Positions 34,331-43,364 of a DNA stretch of 64,000 nt are shown here, piece after piece. Position 1 is the stretch's first letter, and each line of letters opens with the position of its first letter. The stretch comes from Phycicoccus endophyticus. GTDB taxonomy: Bacteria; Actinomycetota; Actinomycetes; Actinomycetales; Dermatophilaceae. The notes under the pieces are model-generated. The model saw only the letters and a program-made list of their open reading frames with translations, had not been told where the DNA came from and searched no databases. The DNA lies in assembly GCF_011326735.1 (NCBI RefSeq), contig NZ_JAANCN010000008.1, positions 1 through 64,000 of the forward strand, in the 5' to 3' direction. The translations under genes and the position numbers were made by a program.

Positions 34331-35595
34331 GACCGTCCCCGCAGCTGCGCGAGGACCTCCTCGGCGGTCTCGGCGCGCACCGACCTCGCCTCGACCATCC
34401 GGGCCACGACGGCGTCGACCTCGGCACCGACCGCGCCGGCCGTCACGGCCACGTTGCGCGCGTGCAGGGACATGTGGCCGCGCTGGATGCCCTCGGTCGC
34501 GAGGGCTCGGACCGCCGCGGCGTTCTGTGCGAGCCCGACGGCCATGATGATCTGCGCGAGCTCGCTCGCGGTGTGCACTCCGAGCAGCTCGACGTTGGCC
34601 TGCGCCACGGGGTGGACCTTGGTCGCCCCGCCGACGAGCCCGACGGGCATCGGCAGCTCGAGGGTGCCGACGAGGTTGCCGTCGGTGTCCTTCTCGAAGC
34701 GCGACATCGACGTGTACCGGCCCTCGGGGCCGACCGCGTGGGAGTGGGCGCCGGCCTCGACCGCGCGGGTGTCGTTGCCCGTCGCGAGGACCACCGCGGT
34801 GATGCCGTTCATGATGCCCTTGTTGTGCGTCGCGGCCCGGTAGGGGTCGGCCACGGCCAGCTCCGCCGCGTCGACCATGTTCTCGACCACGTCCGGCCCG
34901 CCGAGCATCGCCGCGTCGAAGGTCGCGGCCACGCGGGTCAGCCGCAGGTCGGCCTTGTTGGTGAGGATGCGCAGGAGCGTGCGGCCCCGGGCGATCTCGG
35001 CGACGCGGGGCGCGATCGCCTCGGCCATGGTGTTGACGGCGTTGGCGCCCATGGCGTCCCGGACGTCGACGACGAGGTGCAGGACGACGTAGGTCTGCCG
35101 GCTGCTCGGCACCAGGCGCACCGCGATGTCCCGGACCCCGCCGCCGAAGCGCACCAGCGCGGGGTCCTGCTCGTTGGCGAGCGCGACCAGCTCCTCGGCG
35201 GCCGAGAGCAGCCGCACCCGGGCGCCCGCCGGGTCGGCGACGTCGAGGACCTGGACCTGTGCCTGCATCAGCGGGGCGGTCGCGGAGGCCACGAAGCCGC
35301 CGTGGTCACGCGTCATCCGGGCCAGGTTGGACGCCGCGGCGACGACCGACGGCTCCTCGGTGGCCATCGGGACGAGGACCTCGCGGCCGTTGACGACGAA
35401 GTTCGTCGCGATGCCGACGGGCAGCCCGAGGACCCCGACGACGTTCTCGACCATGTGGTCGGCCTGCTCGAGGGTGAGGCCGTGCTCCGGGGAGAGCGCC
35501 TCGAACACCCCCGCCCGGACGCCCATCGCGTCCGCGACCCGCGCGCGGCGCTCGTCGATGGACAGATCCTTCAACCCTGACAGGCGACTGGTCAC
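34327..35595 (-). CDS. mvaA: Class II hydroxymethylglutaryl-CoA reductase, degradative
   Basis: A 422-residue class II HMG-CoA reductase. Catalytic positions are visible in context: Glu in ENVVGVLGLPVGIATNFVVN, Lys in ATHNKGIMNG, Asp in ATGNDTRAVEAGAH, and His in IQRGHMSLHARN. Coupled to HMG-CoA lyase, it probably runs in the oxidative direction, mevalonate to HMG-CoA. No mevalonate kinase or other isoprenoid genes are near. GTG at 35595 is chosen because AAGGAAGAC precedes it and matches the family N-terminus (SRLSGLKDLSIDERR). Confidence 0.93.
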   Translation of the reverse strand: MTSRLSGLKDLSIDERRARVADAMGVRAGVFEALSPEHGLTLEQADHMVENVVGVLGLPVGIATNFVVNGREVLVPMATEEPSVVAAASNLARMTRDHGGFVASATAPLMQAQVQVLDVADPAGARVRLLSAAEELVALANEQDPALVRFGGGVRDIAVRLVPSSRQTYVVLHLVVDVRDAMGANAVNTMAEAIAPRVAEIARGRTLLRILTNKADLRLTRVAATFDAAMLGGPDVVENMVDAAELAVADPYRAATHNKGIMNGITAVVLATGNDTRAVEAGAHSHAVGPEGRYTSMSRFEKDTDGNLVGTLELPMPVGLVGGATKVHPVAQANVELLGVHTASELAQIIMAVGLAQNAAAVRALATEGIQRGHMSLHARNVAVTAGAVGAEVDAVVARMVEARSVRAETAEEVLAQLRGRS

Positions 35596-35664
35596 GTCTT
35601 CCTTCTTCCGGGAGCTCGGGACGAGGGGGCGGGGCCGCACGGCGGGGTGCCCGGGCCGGGCTCG

Positions 35665-35708
35665 ACGCTACTGGCGGCGACCGGAGCGCCCAATGTGCTC
35701 GGGGCACG
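35665..35708 (-). promoter_or_regulatory. mvaAB promoter with operator (site a)
   Basis: On the minus strand TTGGGC (35693-35688), a 17-bp spacer and TAGCGT (35670-35665) form a promoter with a leader of about 63 nt. Immediately upstream and touching the -35 is the operator-like TGTGCT-CGG-GGCACG (35694-35708, plus-strand reading), matching TGTGCC-N3-GGCACA at 10 of 12 positions. The same operator/-35 junction occurs at 39107 and 63852. Confidence 0.6.
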
Positions 35709-35767
35709 CCGCCCCGCGTCCTCGGTGTGCTGTCCGCACTGGTCCCGGCGGGCCGCGCGAGCGCCAG

Positions 35768-37129
35768 TCACTGCGACGCGCTCTCCGCCGGCACAGTGGC
35801 CGCCGGACGCGTGGCGCCGAGCACCCGGCGCGCGTCCCGCCCCGGGTCGACGAGCACGACCGCGGCCAGACCGCCGACGACGAGCAGCGCCCCGGCCACC
35901 GCGAAGCTGCGCACGTAGCCGTCCAGCGGCGTGGCGGACGCGTCGACGAGCCGGCCCGTGACGTACGGCGCGATGACCCCGGCGGTGGCGTACAGCGCAC
36001 CGTAGAGGCCGAGTACGCCACCCCGCCGCGAGGGCGGGGCCAGCTCGGCGCACGTCGCCTGCGCGACGGCGAAGACGACCGCACCGAGGCCGAACCCGAG
36101 CGACATCATGGCGATCTTCACCGGCCCGTGCCCGACGTGGAGGAACAGGAACATCGCGAGCCCACCGACCGCGACGGCCCCACCTCCGAGGACGCCGCGG
36201 ACCACCCGGCCCGACACGCCCCGCGAGCCCAGTGTCCGGGCGAGCGGGCCGTAGGCGAGCAGCGCCAGGCCGTTGACCATCCACGGGAGGGTGACCAGGC
36301 CGGACATCTCGGTGGCGCTGTACCCGCTGGTCTCGAGGTACGGGGGCACCCACGCGACGAGCAGGGCGACGGCGTAGTAGGCCGCGAACCCGGACAGCAC
36401 GCTCCCGATCCAGGTGCCCGTCAGCAGGATCCGCCAGTACGGCGGGTCCTGCGCGGCTCCCGCCCCGTGGGCCAGGTCGGCCGGCGCCGCCTCGGCGTCG
36501 GCACCGGGGCGCACCTGCTCGGCCTCGTCCACCGTCCCCTCCCGGCCGAGCACCAGCCACACCGCTGCCCAGACGAGCCCGGCCACCGCGAGGGTGACGA
36601 ACGCGGTCCGCCAGCCGTAGGTCTCGATGACCCGGGTCTCCACCGGCGCCGCGATGATCACGCCGAGCGGGACCCCGAGCGATACGAGCGAGCTGGCGAT
36701 GCTGCGCTCGTGCTGCGGGAACCACTTGTGTGCCGCGTGGTTGGCCACCGGGAAGGCCGGGCCCTCGGCGCCGCCGAGGACGATGCGGCTGACGAGCAGG
36801 CCGGCGTAGCCGACCCCGAGGGCCACCGGCAGCATCGTGGCCGACCAGACCACCGCCATGACGAGCAGCACCCATCGGGTGGGAAAGCGGTCGATGATGA
36901 AGCCGACGACGAGCGCCGAGGCGCTGAAGAGGAAGAAGAAGGCGCTGCTGATCTCTCCGTACTGGGAGGCGCTGAGCCCCAGGTCGCTCATGAGCGGCTT
37001 GGCGCTCAGCCCGAGGACGGCCTTGTCGCCGAAGTTGATCACCATGAACAGCAGCAGGAGCAGGACGGTGAGCCACGCCCGTGCCCCGGGGCGCCTGGCG
37101 GGCTGGTGAGCGATGTCGACAGTGGCCAT
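35768..37129 (-). CDS. MFS transporter, probable organic anion importer (ACS type)
   Basis: A 453-residue major facilitator protein with 12 predicted transmembrane helices. Helix 1 is LTVLLLLLFMVINFGDKAVL; the helix 2-3 loop is DRFPTRW; LGGAEGPAFPVANHAAHKWFP is characteristic of the anion:cation symporter family; a charged Ala/Asp-rich loop sits in the middle. It lies between the alkylsulfatase and HMG-CoA reductase genes and is 29 nt from the former. It probably imports the sulfated or carboxylated substrate of this cluster. AGAGG precedes ATG 37129. Confidence 0.85.
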   Translation of the reverse strand: MATVDIAHQPARRPGARAWLTVLLLLLFMVINFGDKAVLGLSAKPLMSDLGLSASQYGEISSAFFFLFSASALVVGFIIDRFPTRWVLLVMAVVWSATMLPVALGVGYAGLLVSRIVLGGAEGPAFPVANHAAHKWFPQHERSIASSLVSLGVPLGVIIAAPVETRVIETYGWRTAFVTLAVAGLVWAAVWLVLGREGTVDEAEQVRPGADAEAAPADLAHGAGAAQDPPYWRILLTGTWIGSVLSGFAAYYAVALLVAWVPPYLETSGYSATEMSGLVTLPWMVNGLALLAYGPLARTLGSRGVSGRVVRGVLGGGAVAVGGLAMFLFLHVGHGPVKIAMMSLGFGLGAVVFAVAQATCAELAPPSRRGGVLGLYGALYATAGVIAPYVTGRLVDASATPLDGYVRSFAVAGALLVVGGLAAVVLVDPGRDARRVLGATRPAATVPAESASQ

Positions 37130-37158
37130 CGGTGGTCCTCTCCGGGTTGTCGGCCGGC

Positions 37159-39075
37159 TCAGCGGTGAGCCGGGTGGGGCGTGACGACGCTGAAGTCGCC
37201 CGCGAAGACGTCGAGCTGGTCGAACGCCGAGCGCACCCCCGAGGGGTCACCCTCGATGTGCGCGAGACCCTGCTCCACGGCCTCCTCGAGGGTCGACATC
37301 CCGAGCACGAGGCGGACGAGCGCCGGGTGGTCGAGCACGAGCGTGGAGTCCTCGGGCCGGGTGCTCCGCCGGTGGTGGAGCACCCCCCGGTCGACCTCGA
37401 CGACGTAGGACTCCTCACGGTCGCGCAGCCGCAGGCCCCAGCGCGACGGCGCGGCCGCGGCACGGGGGCCGTCGAGCCGGATGGCGAGGAAGTCCAGCAG
37501 CATCGACGCGGTCATGCCCGGCGCCATCTCCGCGTTGGAGCGCACGAACGTCGAGACCGGCTGCACCTCGCCACGCAGCTCGGCCGCCGCGAGCAGGTAG
37601 AAGTTGCGCCACGGGCCGCTCTCGGCCCGGTAGCCCAGCTGCTCGAAGACGTCGGCCTGCAGGGCCCGCAGCTGCCCGTGGTCGGGCTCGGCGGCCAGGC
37701 CGTGCGCCAGCAGCTCGGCGGCCCACCGCAGCTCGTCGGCCTCGACGGCCGCACGGGCGTGCCCGAGCACCGCCTCGGTACCTCCGAGGAGGGCGACGTA
37801 CCGGCTGCCGGACTCCGCCGGCGGCAGGGGGTCCAGGTGGGCCGGGTTGGCGTCGAACCAGCCGATGTAGCGCTGGTAGACCGCCTTGGCGTTGTGCCGC
37901 AGGGAGCCGTAGTTGCCGCGGTTGGCCCAGTAGCGGTCCAGCTGCGGCGGCAGCTCGATGAGCTCGGCGATCTCGGCCGGGGTGTGCCCGTGGTTGGCCA
38001 GCCTCAGGGTCTGGTCGTGCAGGTAGCGGTAGAGGTCGCGGTGCATCCCGATGTGCTCCACGACCCGCTCACGGCCCCACACCGGCCAGTGGTGGCTGAT
38101 GAACATCACGTCGGTGCGGTCGGCGAACAGCTCGATGGCCTCGTCGAGGTAGGTGCTCCACGCGAGGGCGTCGCGGACCTCGGCGCCACGCAGTGTGTAG
38201 AGGTTGTGCATGTGGTGCGAGACGGTCTCGGCCATGCACAGCGCACGCAGGTCGGGCAGGTGGACGTTGACCTCGGCGGGGGCCTCCGCACCCGGGGTGA
38301 ACTGGAAGACCAGCCGCACGCCGTCGACGACGACCTCGGTGCCCGTCTCGCCGACGAGCCGGGTCGGCTCGACGAGCGAGATGCTCCCGGCGGGCAGGGT
38401 GAAGCCCAGCCCGGCGGTCACCTGCCCGCGGGGGCCCACGGACAGCGGCTTGCCGAACATCAGCTGCGAGCGACGGCTCACCGCCACCCCGGCGTGGATG
38501 TGCTCGCTCACCGCGTGCTCGGTGAACCCCACCGGCGCGATGACCGGCATCCCCTCCGGCGCCCGACCGTCCGGGAGGACACCGGCCGCACCGCCGAAGT
38601 GGTCGATGTGACCGTGGGTGTAGACCAGGCCGGTCACCGGGCGGTCGCCGAGCTCGCGGCGCACGAGGTCCATCGCCGCCGCCGCGGTCTCCACGCAGGT
38701 CAGCGGGTCGATGACGACGTAGCCGGTCTCGCCCTCGATGACCGACATGTTCGAGATGTCGAAGCCGCGCACCTGGTAGAGCCCGTCGGTGACCCGGAAG
38801 AGCCCGTGCCGGCGGCTCAGCCGGGCCATCCGCCACAGGCTGGGGTGGACGGTGTCCGGTGCCGGGCCGTCGACGAACTCGTACGGCTCGAGGTCCCACA
38901 CGACCGACCCACGCTCGTCGCGGATCGTCAGCGGCTCGAGGGAGGCGACGAAGCCGCGCTCGGCGTCGGCGAGGTCGCGCTCGTCCTCCCAGGGCAGGGC
39001 GTCGGTCGCGGCGGCGTGCGCCGCGCGGGTCGAGGGGGATGCGGCTCGGTGGCCCGGGGCGTTCCTCACAGTCAC
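37159..39075 (-). CDS. Alkyl sulfatase (SdsA1-like metallo-beta-lactamase fold)
   Basis: A 638-residue protein with the layout of linear alkylsulfatases. The N-terminal metallo-beta-lactamase domain has the zinc motif THGHIDHFGG, AETVSHHMHNLYTLRGAEVRD and ISHHWPVWG. A middle dimerisation domain follows (YWANRGNYGSLRHNAKAVYQ region), then a C-terminal SCP2-like domain (about 500-638). I see no export signal, so it is probably cytoplasmic. It should release sulfate from alkyl sulfate esters. GTG at 39075 or 39069 is the start; a frame extension upstream would cross the divergent regulator. Confidence 0.88.
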   Translation of the reverse strand: MTVRNAPGHRAASPSTRAAHAAATDALPWEDERDLADAERGFVASLEPLTIRDERGSVVWDLEPYEFVDGPAPDTVHPSLWRMARLSRRHGLFRVTDGLYQVRGFDISNMSVIEGETGYVVIDPLTCVETAAAAMDLVRRELGDRPVTGLVYTHGHIDHFGGAAGVLPDGRAPEGMPVIAPVGFTEHAVSEHIHAGVAVSRRSQLMFGKPLSVGPRGQVTAGLGFTLPAGSISLVEPTRLVGETGTEVVVDGVRLVFQFTPGAEAPAEVNVHLPDLRALCMAETVSHHMHNLYTLRGAEVRDALAWSTYLDEAIELFADRTDVMFISHHWPVWGRERVVEHIGMHRDLYRYLHDQTLRLANHGHTPAEIAELIELPPQLDRYWANRGNYGSLRHNAKAVYQRYIGWFDANPAHLDPLPPAESGSRYVALLGGTEAVLGHARAAVEADELRWAAELLAHGLAAEPDHGQLRALQADVFEQLGYRAESGPWRNFYLLAAAELRGEVQPVSTFVRSNAEMAPGMTASMLLDFLAIRLDGPRAAAAPSRWGLRLRDREESYVVEVDRGVLHHRRSTRPEDSTLVLDHPALVRLVLGMSTLEEAVEQGLAHIEGDPSGVRSAFDQLDVFAGDFSVVTPHPAHR

Positions 39076-39082
39076 GAGGGCG

Positions 39083-39144
39083 ACGCTAGGGTGGCCTGGC
39101 CCCGCTGCCCAATGTGCCCTGGCGACACAGAGGGCGGCATTGTG
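39083..39144 (-). promoter_or_regulatory. Alkylsulfatase promoter and operators (site b)
   Basis: On the minus strand TTGGGC (39112-39107), an 18-bp spacer and TAGCGT (39088-39083) place the start point at about 39076, next to the GTG at 39075: a leaderless or nearly leaderless mRNA. The operator-like TGTGCC-CTG-GCGACA (39113-39127) abuts the -35. A second half-site, GGCATTGTG, is at 39136-39144 on the side of the divergent regulator gene. Confidence 0.58.
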
Positions 39145-39180
39145 TAGAGCACCGCCACACCGACTCAGCGAGGAGACCGC

Positions 39181-41154
39181 GTGGTTGCGACCGCCGGACC
39201 GCAGGCCCGCGACACCGACGAGGACGGCCCGGAGCAGACCGGAGCCCGGGCGGTCTCCATCGTGCTGGAGGCCGCCCTCGGGGAGCGCGCGGTCGACCCG
39301 CGCGGGCTCGACGACGCCCTGGCGACCCTCGGGCTCACCGGCGACCCGGCCGTCCGCACGACCGAGCAGCTCTACCGGCTGCGCCGCGACCAGCGGCGGC
39401 TGCGCCGGCGCGAGCGGGAGCTGACGGCCCTGTTCTCCAGCGCCCGCGAGCTGGCCGAGGAACGTGACGCCGACGCGGTGCTGGCCCGCCTCGTCGAGCG
39501 CGCCCACGACATGATGGACTCCGACGTCACCTACCTCTCCCAGTTCGACGCCGCCGACCGGACGCTGCACGTGCGCAAGACCGTGGGCTCGGTCAGCCCG
39601 CAGTTCCAGCACCTCGTGGTCCCTCCCGGGCGCGGCCTGGCCGGTTTGGTCGTCGAGACCCGGGCGGCGCAGTGGGTCACCCGGTACGAGGACGACGGCC
39701 TCGAGTGGCACGAGGACACGCTCTCCGAGGCGGTCGCCGCCGAGGGGCTCGTCTCGCTCCTCGGCGTCCCGCTGCTCTCCGAGCAGGACGTGCTCGGTGT
39801 GCTGTTCGTCGGGATCCGCGACGAGCACGCCTTCGCCCCCGAGGAGATCGCGCTGCTGTCGGCGCTGGCCAACCACGCCTCCGTCGTCCTGCAGACCGCC
39901 CAGCGGCTGGCGCACCTGCAGCGCTCCCAACAGGAGGCGGGAGCGGCGCTGGACCAGCTGCGCCAGCACCTCACCGAGCGGGACCGGGCGGCGGCGGTCC
40001 ACCAGCAGCTGCTGCGCTCGGTGCTCGAGGACAGCGACTTCTCCCCCATCGCCGAGAAGCTCGCCGAGGCGCTGCACCGCGGGGTCGCGGTCGTCGACGA
40101 GGCGGGGGAGGTCCTCGTGACCGCCGGCCCGCCCATCCCCCACGCGGCCCTGGCACCGGCCTCGGCCGCGGCCGAGGCCGTCCGGACCAGCCACGCCTCC
40201 GGGCGGTGCGTGCTCCTCGAGGACGGCGGGGGCATCGAGGCGGTCGCCGCCCTGACGGCCGGCTCGCACCACTTCGGTGCGGTGCTGCTCGGCGCCGGTG
40301 GCTTCCCCCTCAGCTCGGTCGACGTCCGCACGATCGAGCGCGGCGCCCAGGTCGGGGCGCTGCTCGCGATGCAGCGCCAGGCCGTCACCGACGCCGAGCA
40401 TCGACGGGCGGGCGAGTGCCTCGCAGACCTGCTCGACGGCTCACCGGAGCGCCGGCGCGAGGGGGTGCGGCGGGCCAAGCAGCTGCGGGTCACGGTCCGT
40501 GAGCTCGACACCCTCCTGCTCGTCGCCGTGCCCGCGCAGCTGCGGGCGCAGGCCACCCGCCTGCTGCGCACCCTGCTCGAGGGTCGGGCGCTCGTCGGCG
40601 AGTACGGCGGGTACGCCGCGGCGGCCGTGGCTCCCCGGGCGGGCGGGGCGTCGATGGAGCAGCTGCACGACCGCCTCCGCGACGCCCTCGGCGGCCCCGT
40701 CCTGTCGGTCGGCGCCGCGGCCGACGACGACCTTCCCGGCGCCGCCGTGAGTGCGCTGCGCACCGCCCGGCTGCTCCAGGCGCTCGGGGTCGAGGACCTC
40801 GCCGCGCGGGCCGAGGACTACCACCCCTACGCCGCCGTCTTCGAGCCGGACCCGCTCGCCCTGCGCACGTTCCTCACCACGATGGTCGGTCCGGTCCGCC
40901 GGTACGACGAGGCGCACGGCACCGACCTGCTGGCGACCCTGCGGGCGTTCGTGCGCAACCAGGCGAGCCCGACCCGCACCGCCCGGGAGCTGAGCTTCCA
41001 CACGAACACGATCCTGCAGCGGCTCGAGCGGCTCACCCGCGTCCTCGGAGAGGACTGGCGCAGCGACGAGCCGTTCTTCCGGCTGTCGCTGGCCGTCCGC
41101 CTCGACGAGCTCCTCGACCGGCTCGGCGGGCGCTCCGCCGACCGGACGCCCTAG
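39181..41154 (+). CDS. GAF-domain PucR/CdaR-type transcriptional activator
   Basis: A 657-residue regulator. Residues about 50-90 are a basic coiled-coil-like segment (LYRLRRDQRRLRRRERELTA), about 95-215 a GAF domain (VVPPGRGLAGLVVETRAAQW, GVPLLSEQDVLGVLFVG), then a CdaR/PucR middle region, and a C-terminal HTH_30 (ASPTRTARELSFHTNTILQ at about 590-610). GAGGAG lies 5 nt before GTG 39181. It is divergent from the alkylsulfatase-MFS genes and probably controls them via site b. Its 3' end overlaps the convergent MaoC gene by 4 nt. Confidence 0.87.
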   Translation: MVATAGPQARDTDEDGPEQTGARAVSIVLEAALGERAVDPRGLDDALATLGLTGDPAVRTTEQLYRLRRDQRRLRRRERELTALFSSARELAEERDADAVLARLVERAHDMMDSDVTYLSQFDAADRTLHVRKTVGSVSPQFQHLVVPPGRGLAGLVVETRAAQWVTRYEDDGLEWHEDTLSEAVAAEGLVSLLGVPLLSEQDVLGVLFVGIRDEHAFAPEEIALLSALANHASVVLQTAQRLAHLQRSQQEAGAALDQLRQHLTERDRAAAVHQQLLRSVLEDSDFSPIAEKLAEALHRGVAVVDEAGEVLVTAGPPIPHAALAPASAAAEAVRTSHASGRCVLLEDGGGIEAVAALTAGSHHFGAVLLGAGGFPLSSVDVRTIERGAQVGALLAMQRQAVTDAEHRRAGECLADLLDGSPERRREGVRRAKQLRVTVRELDTLLLVAVPAQLRAQATRLLRTLLEGRALVGEYGGYAAAAVAPRAGGASMEQLHDRLRDALGGPVLSVGAAADDDLPGAAVSALRTARLLQALGVEDLAARAEDYHPYAAVFEPDPLALRTFLTTMVGPVRRYDEAHGTDLLATLRAFVRNQASPTRTARELSFHTNTILQRLERLTRVLGEDWRSDEPFFRLSLAVRLDELLDRLGGRSADRTP

Positions 41155-41978
41155 CCGGCCGGCTGGGTGCTCAGCCGTGCCCGGGCCAGCGTGCGGTGCG
41201 CCTCGTCGAGGGCACGCAGCTCGGCCCCGTCCCCCTCGACGCGCCCGGCGAGCGTGACCGGCCGGTCGACGAACGCCGGGGCCAGCGAGCGCACCGAGAA
41301 CCGCGTCACGGGCCGCCCGGCGAGGGCGCGGGCACCCAGGTCGAGCAGCAGCATGCGCAGCAGCGGCCCGTGGACGAGCAGGTCGGACAGCCCCTCGACG
41401 TTCTGCGCCCATGGCCGGTCGTAGTGGACCCGGTGGGTGTTGAAGGTCAGCGCCGAGTACCGGAACAGCGCCCGGCTGTCGAGCACCACCTGCTCCGACC
41501 AGGTCCACGTCTCCGGCTCGCCCGGCGGCGCCGGCTCGCGCGCCTGCGACGGGTCCTCGGCAGGCAGGAACACGTCGTGCCAGGTGCTCCTCACAGCCAC
41601 CTCGCCGCCGACCAGGTACTCCCGCTCGACGTCGGCGAAGACCAGCTCCCCGGCCCGGCCCTGCTTGCGCGTCACGGCGCCGAGGGCGGTGCGCTGCTCG
41701 ACCTCGTCGCCGTAGCGCAGGGGGCGCAGGAAGCGCGTGTCCTCCCCGGCGTACATGCGCCGCGGCAGCCCGACGTCGGGCACGACGTCCTCACCCCCGG
41801 GCGAGCCGTCGGGGCGCAGGTCGGCGTACGCGGCGTCGAAGGGGAAGTAGACGCCCTCCCAGCCCGGGGGCAGCGGCTCCCCGAGCACCGGCGGCGGGCC
41901 GGAGGGAGCGAACGTCGAGCGGTAGGCGGCGGCCGGCTCGAGCCGCAGCCGCTCGCGCCGGACCCGCTCCCCGCCCAT
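41151..41978 (-). CDS. MaoC/FAS1-like enoyl-CoA hydratase family protein
   Basis: A 275-residue double hot-dog protein resembling mesaconyl-C4-CoA/itaconyl-CoA hydratases. PRRMYAGEDTRFLRPLRYGD is the N-terminal FAS1-like dehydratase half, and YSALTFNTHRVHYDRPWA with LLVHGPLLRMLLLD the C-terminal catalytic half (Asn/His/Tyr cluster). It should hydrate a branched or dicarboxylic enoyl-CoA. It is 2 nt after the CaiB/BaiF gene stop. Together with the nearby HMG-CoA lyase, a 3-methylglutaconyl-CoA- or itaconyl-CoA-type substrate is plausible but inferred. Confidence 0.82.
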   Translation of the reverse strand: MGGERVRRERLRLEPAAAYRSTFAPSGPPPVLGEPLPPGWEGVYFPFDAAYADLRPDGSPGGEDVVPDVGLPRRMYAGEDTRFLRPLRYGDEVEQRTALGAVTRKQGRAGELVFADVEREYLVGGEVAVRSTWHDVFLPAEDPSQAREPAPPGEPETWTWSEQVVLDSRALFRYSALTFNTHRVHYDRPWAQNVEGLSDLLVHGPLLRMLLLDLGARALAGRPVTRFSVRSLAPAFVDRPVTLAGRVEGDGAELRALDEAHRTLARARLSTQPAG

Positions 41979-41980
41979 TC

Positions 41981-43219
41981 TCAGAGCACCTTCGCCGCAC
42001 GCAGCGCCGCGATCCGCGCCGCGTCGTAGCCCGCGAAGCGGCGCAGGACCTCCTCGGTGTGCTCCCCCACCCGGTTGGCCGGACGGTCGGGAACCGCGGG
42101 GGTGGCCCCGAGCTTGATCGGCGAGCCGAACATCCGCAGCGCACCCAGTGGGCCGTAGTCGGCCTCGACGACCATCTCCCGCTCGGCGGTGCCCGGGTCC
42201 TCGACGACCTCCCCGATGGTGCGCACCGCGGTCAGCGGGATGACGTCGCCGGCGAGGTCCTCGAGCTCCTGGCGGGTGCGCCCGGCGAACCAGCCGGTGA
42301 CGAGCGGCTTGACCCGCCGGTCGTAGGTCTCCTTCTCGAAGCGCTTGCGCATGGTGTCGATCTCGGGGTCGGTGGCGGCCTCGGGGGTGCCGAAGAGCTC
42401 ACAGCTGGCAGCCCACAGCTTGTCGGTGTACGCACCGAAGAACACCTGGCCGTCGGCGCACGGGAAGAGCTCGTACGGACGCACCCACGCGTGCTCGTTG
42501 CCGGCGGGGGTGGCGACCTTCCCGTCGACCGTGTAGTCGACGACGGCGCTCTCGGTCATCGCGACGATGCTGTCGACCTGCGCGACGTCGACCAGCTGGC
42601 CGGTGCCCGTGCGCTCGGCGTGCCGCAGCGCCGCCAGCGTGCCGATGACGGCGAACATCGTCGCGGACAGGTCACCGATGGTCACGCCCACCCGCACCGG
42701 CGGGGCGTCCGGGTAGCCGTTCATCGACCACAGCCCCCCGGCCGCCTGGGCGGTGCTGTCGAACGCGGGCCGGCGACGCCGGCTGCCGGTCTGGCCGTAG
42801 CCGGAGACGGCGGTGTAGACCAGGCGGGGGTTGACCTCGGCCAGCACCTCGTACCCGAGGCCGAGCTTGTCCATGGTGCCGGGCCGGAAGTTCTCGATGA
42901 GCACGTCGGCGTGGGCCACGAGGTCCTTGAGGGCCTGCTTGCCCTCCTCGCGCGAGAGGTCGAGGCAGACCCCGAGCTTGCCGCGGTTGTACTGGCCGTA
43001 GTAGCCGCTGAACTCCTCCTCGTCCGAGCGCAGGTACGGCGGGAAGCCGCGCGAGACGTCGGGGCTGGCCGGGTTCTCGACCTTGACCACCGTCGCGCCG
43101 AGGTCGGCGAGGGTCTGCGCGGCGTACGGGCCCGCGAGGACGTGCGACAGGTCGACGACGACGACGCCCTCCAGTGCTCCCTGGCCACCCTCGTGGGTCT
43201 CGGACTGCTCCCGCTGCAT
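41981..43219 (-). CDS. CaiB/BaiF family CoA-transferase
   Basis: A 412-residue class III CoA-transferase: VVDLSHVLAGPYAAQTLADLGATV, VKVENP, the catalytic-Asp region CLDLSREEGK, ENFRPGTMDKLGLGY, TAVSGYGQTG, and GTGQLVDVAQVDS. It moves CoA from a donor such as succinyl-CoA to a carboxylic acid. Human SUGCT, of the same family, accepts hydroxymethylglutarate, and bacterial relatives accept itaconate or mesaconate. GAGGTGAGGC precedes ATG 43219. It is co-transcribed with the MaoC hydratase gene. Confidence 0.88.
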   Translation of the reverse strand: MQREQSETHEGGQGALEGVVVVDLSHVLAGPYAAQTLADLGATVVKVENPASPDVSRGFPPYLRSDEEEFSGYYGQYNRGKLGVCLDLSREEGKQALKDLVAHADVLIENFRPGTMDKLGLGYEVLAEVNPRLVYTAVSGYGQTGSRRRRPAFDSTAQAAGGLWSMNGYPDAPPVRVGVTIGDLSATMFAVIGTLAALRHAERTGTGQLVDVAQVDSIVAMTESAVVDYTVDGKVATPAGNEHAWVRPYELFPCADGQVFFGAYTDKLWAASCELFGTPEAATDPEIDTMRKRFEKETYDRRVKPLVTGWFAGRTRQELEDLAGDVIPLTAVRTIGEVVEDPGTAEREMVVEADYGPLGALRMFGSPIKLGATPAVPDRPANRVGEHTEEVLRRFAGYDAARIAALRAAKVL

Positions 43220-43364
43220 GCCTCACCTCGTCGTTCTCGCCGGGTCCGCGGCCGGCACGCCGTCCGGCCGGCCGGCCCCGCGTGCGCCACCGTGGCACCG
43301 TATCCGGGCGCCCGCCGCCGGTCGATGGGCCCGCGCCCCAGCGCGCACCCGCGGTCGTGGGCTC

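Noticed and set aside
37159-40401. Longer alkylsulfatase with a 440-residue N-terminal extension
   Set aside because: The extension is the antisense of the GAF/PucR-type regulator and crosses a recognisable divergent promoter region.
43220-43364. CoA-transferase promoter at GGATACGGT with operator-like GGTGCC ... GGCGCAC
   Set aside because: Matches to both the -35 and the shared operator are too weak (symmetry broken) to claim.
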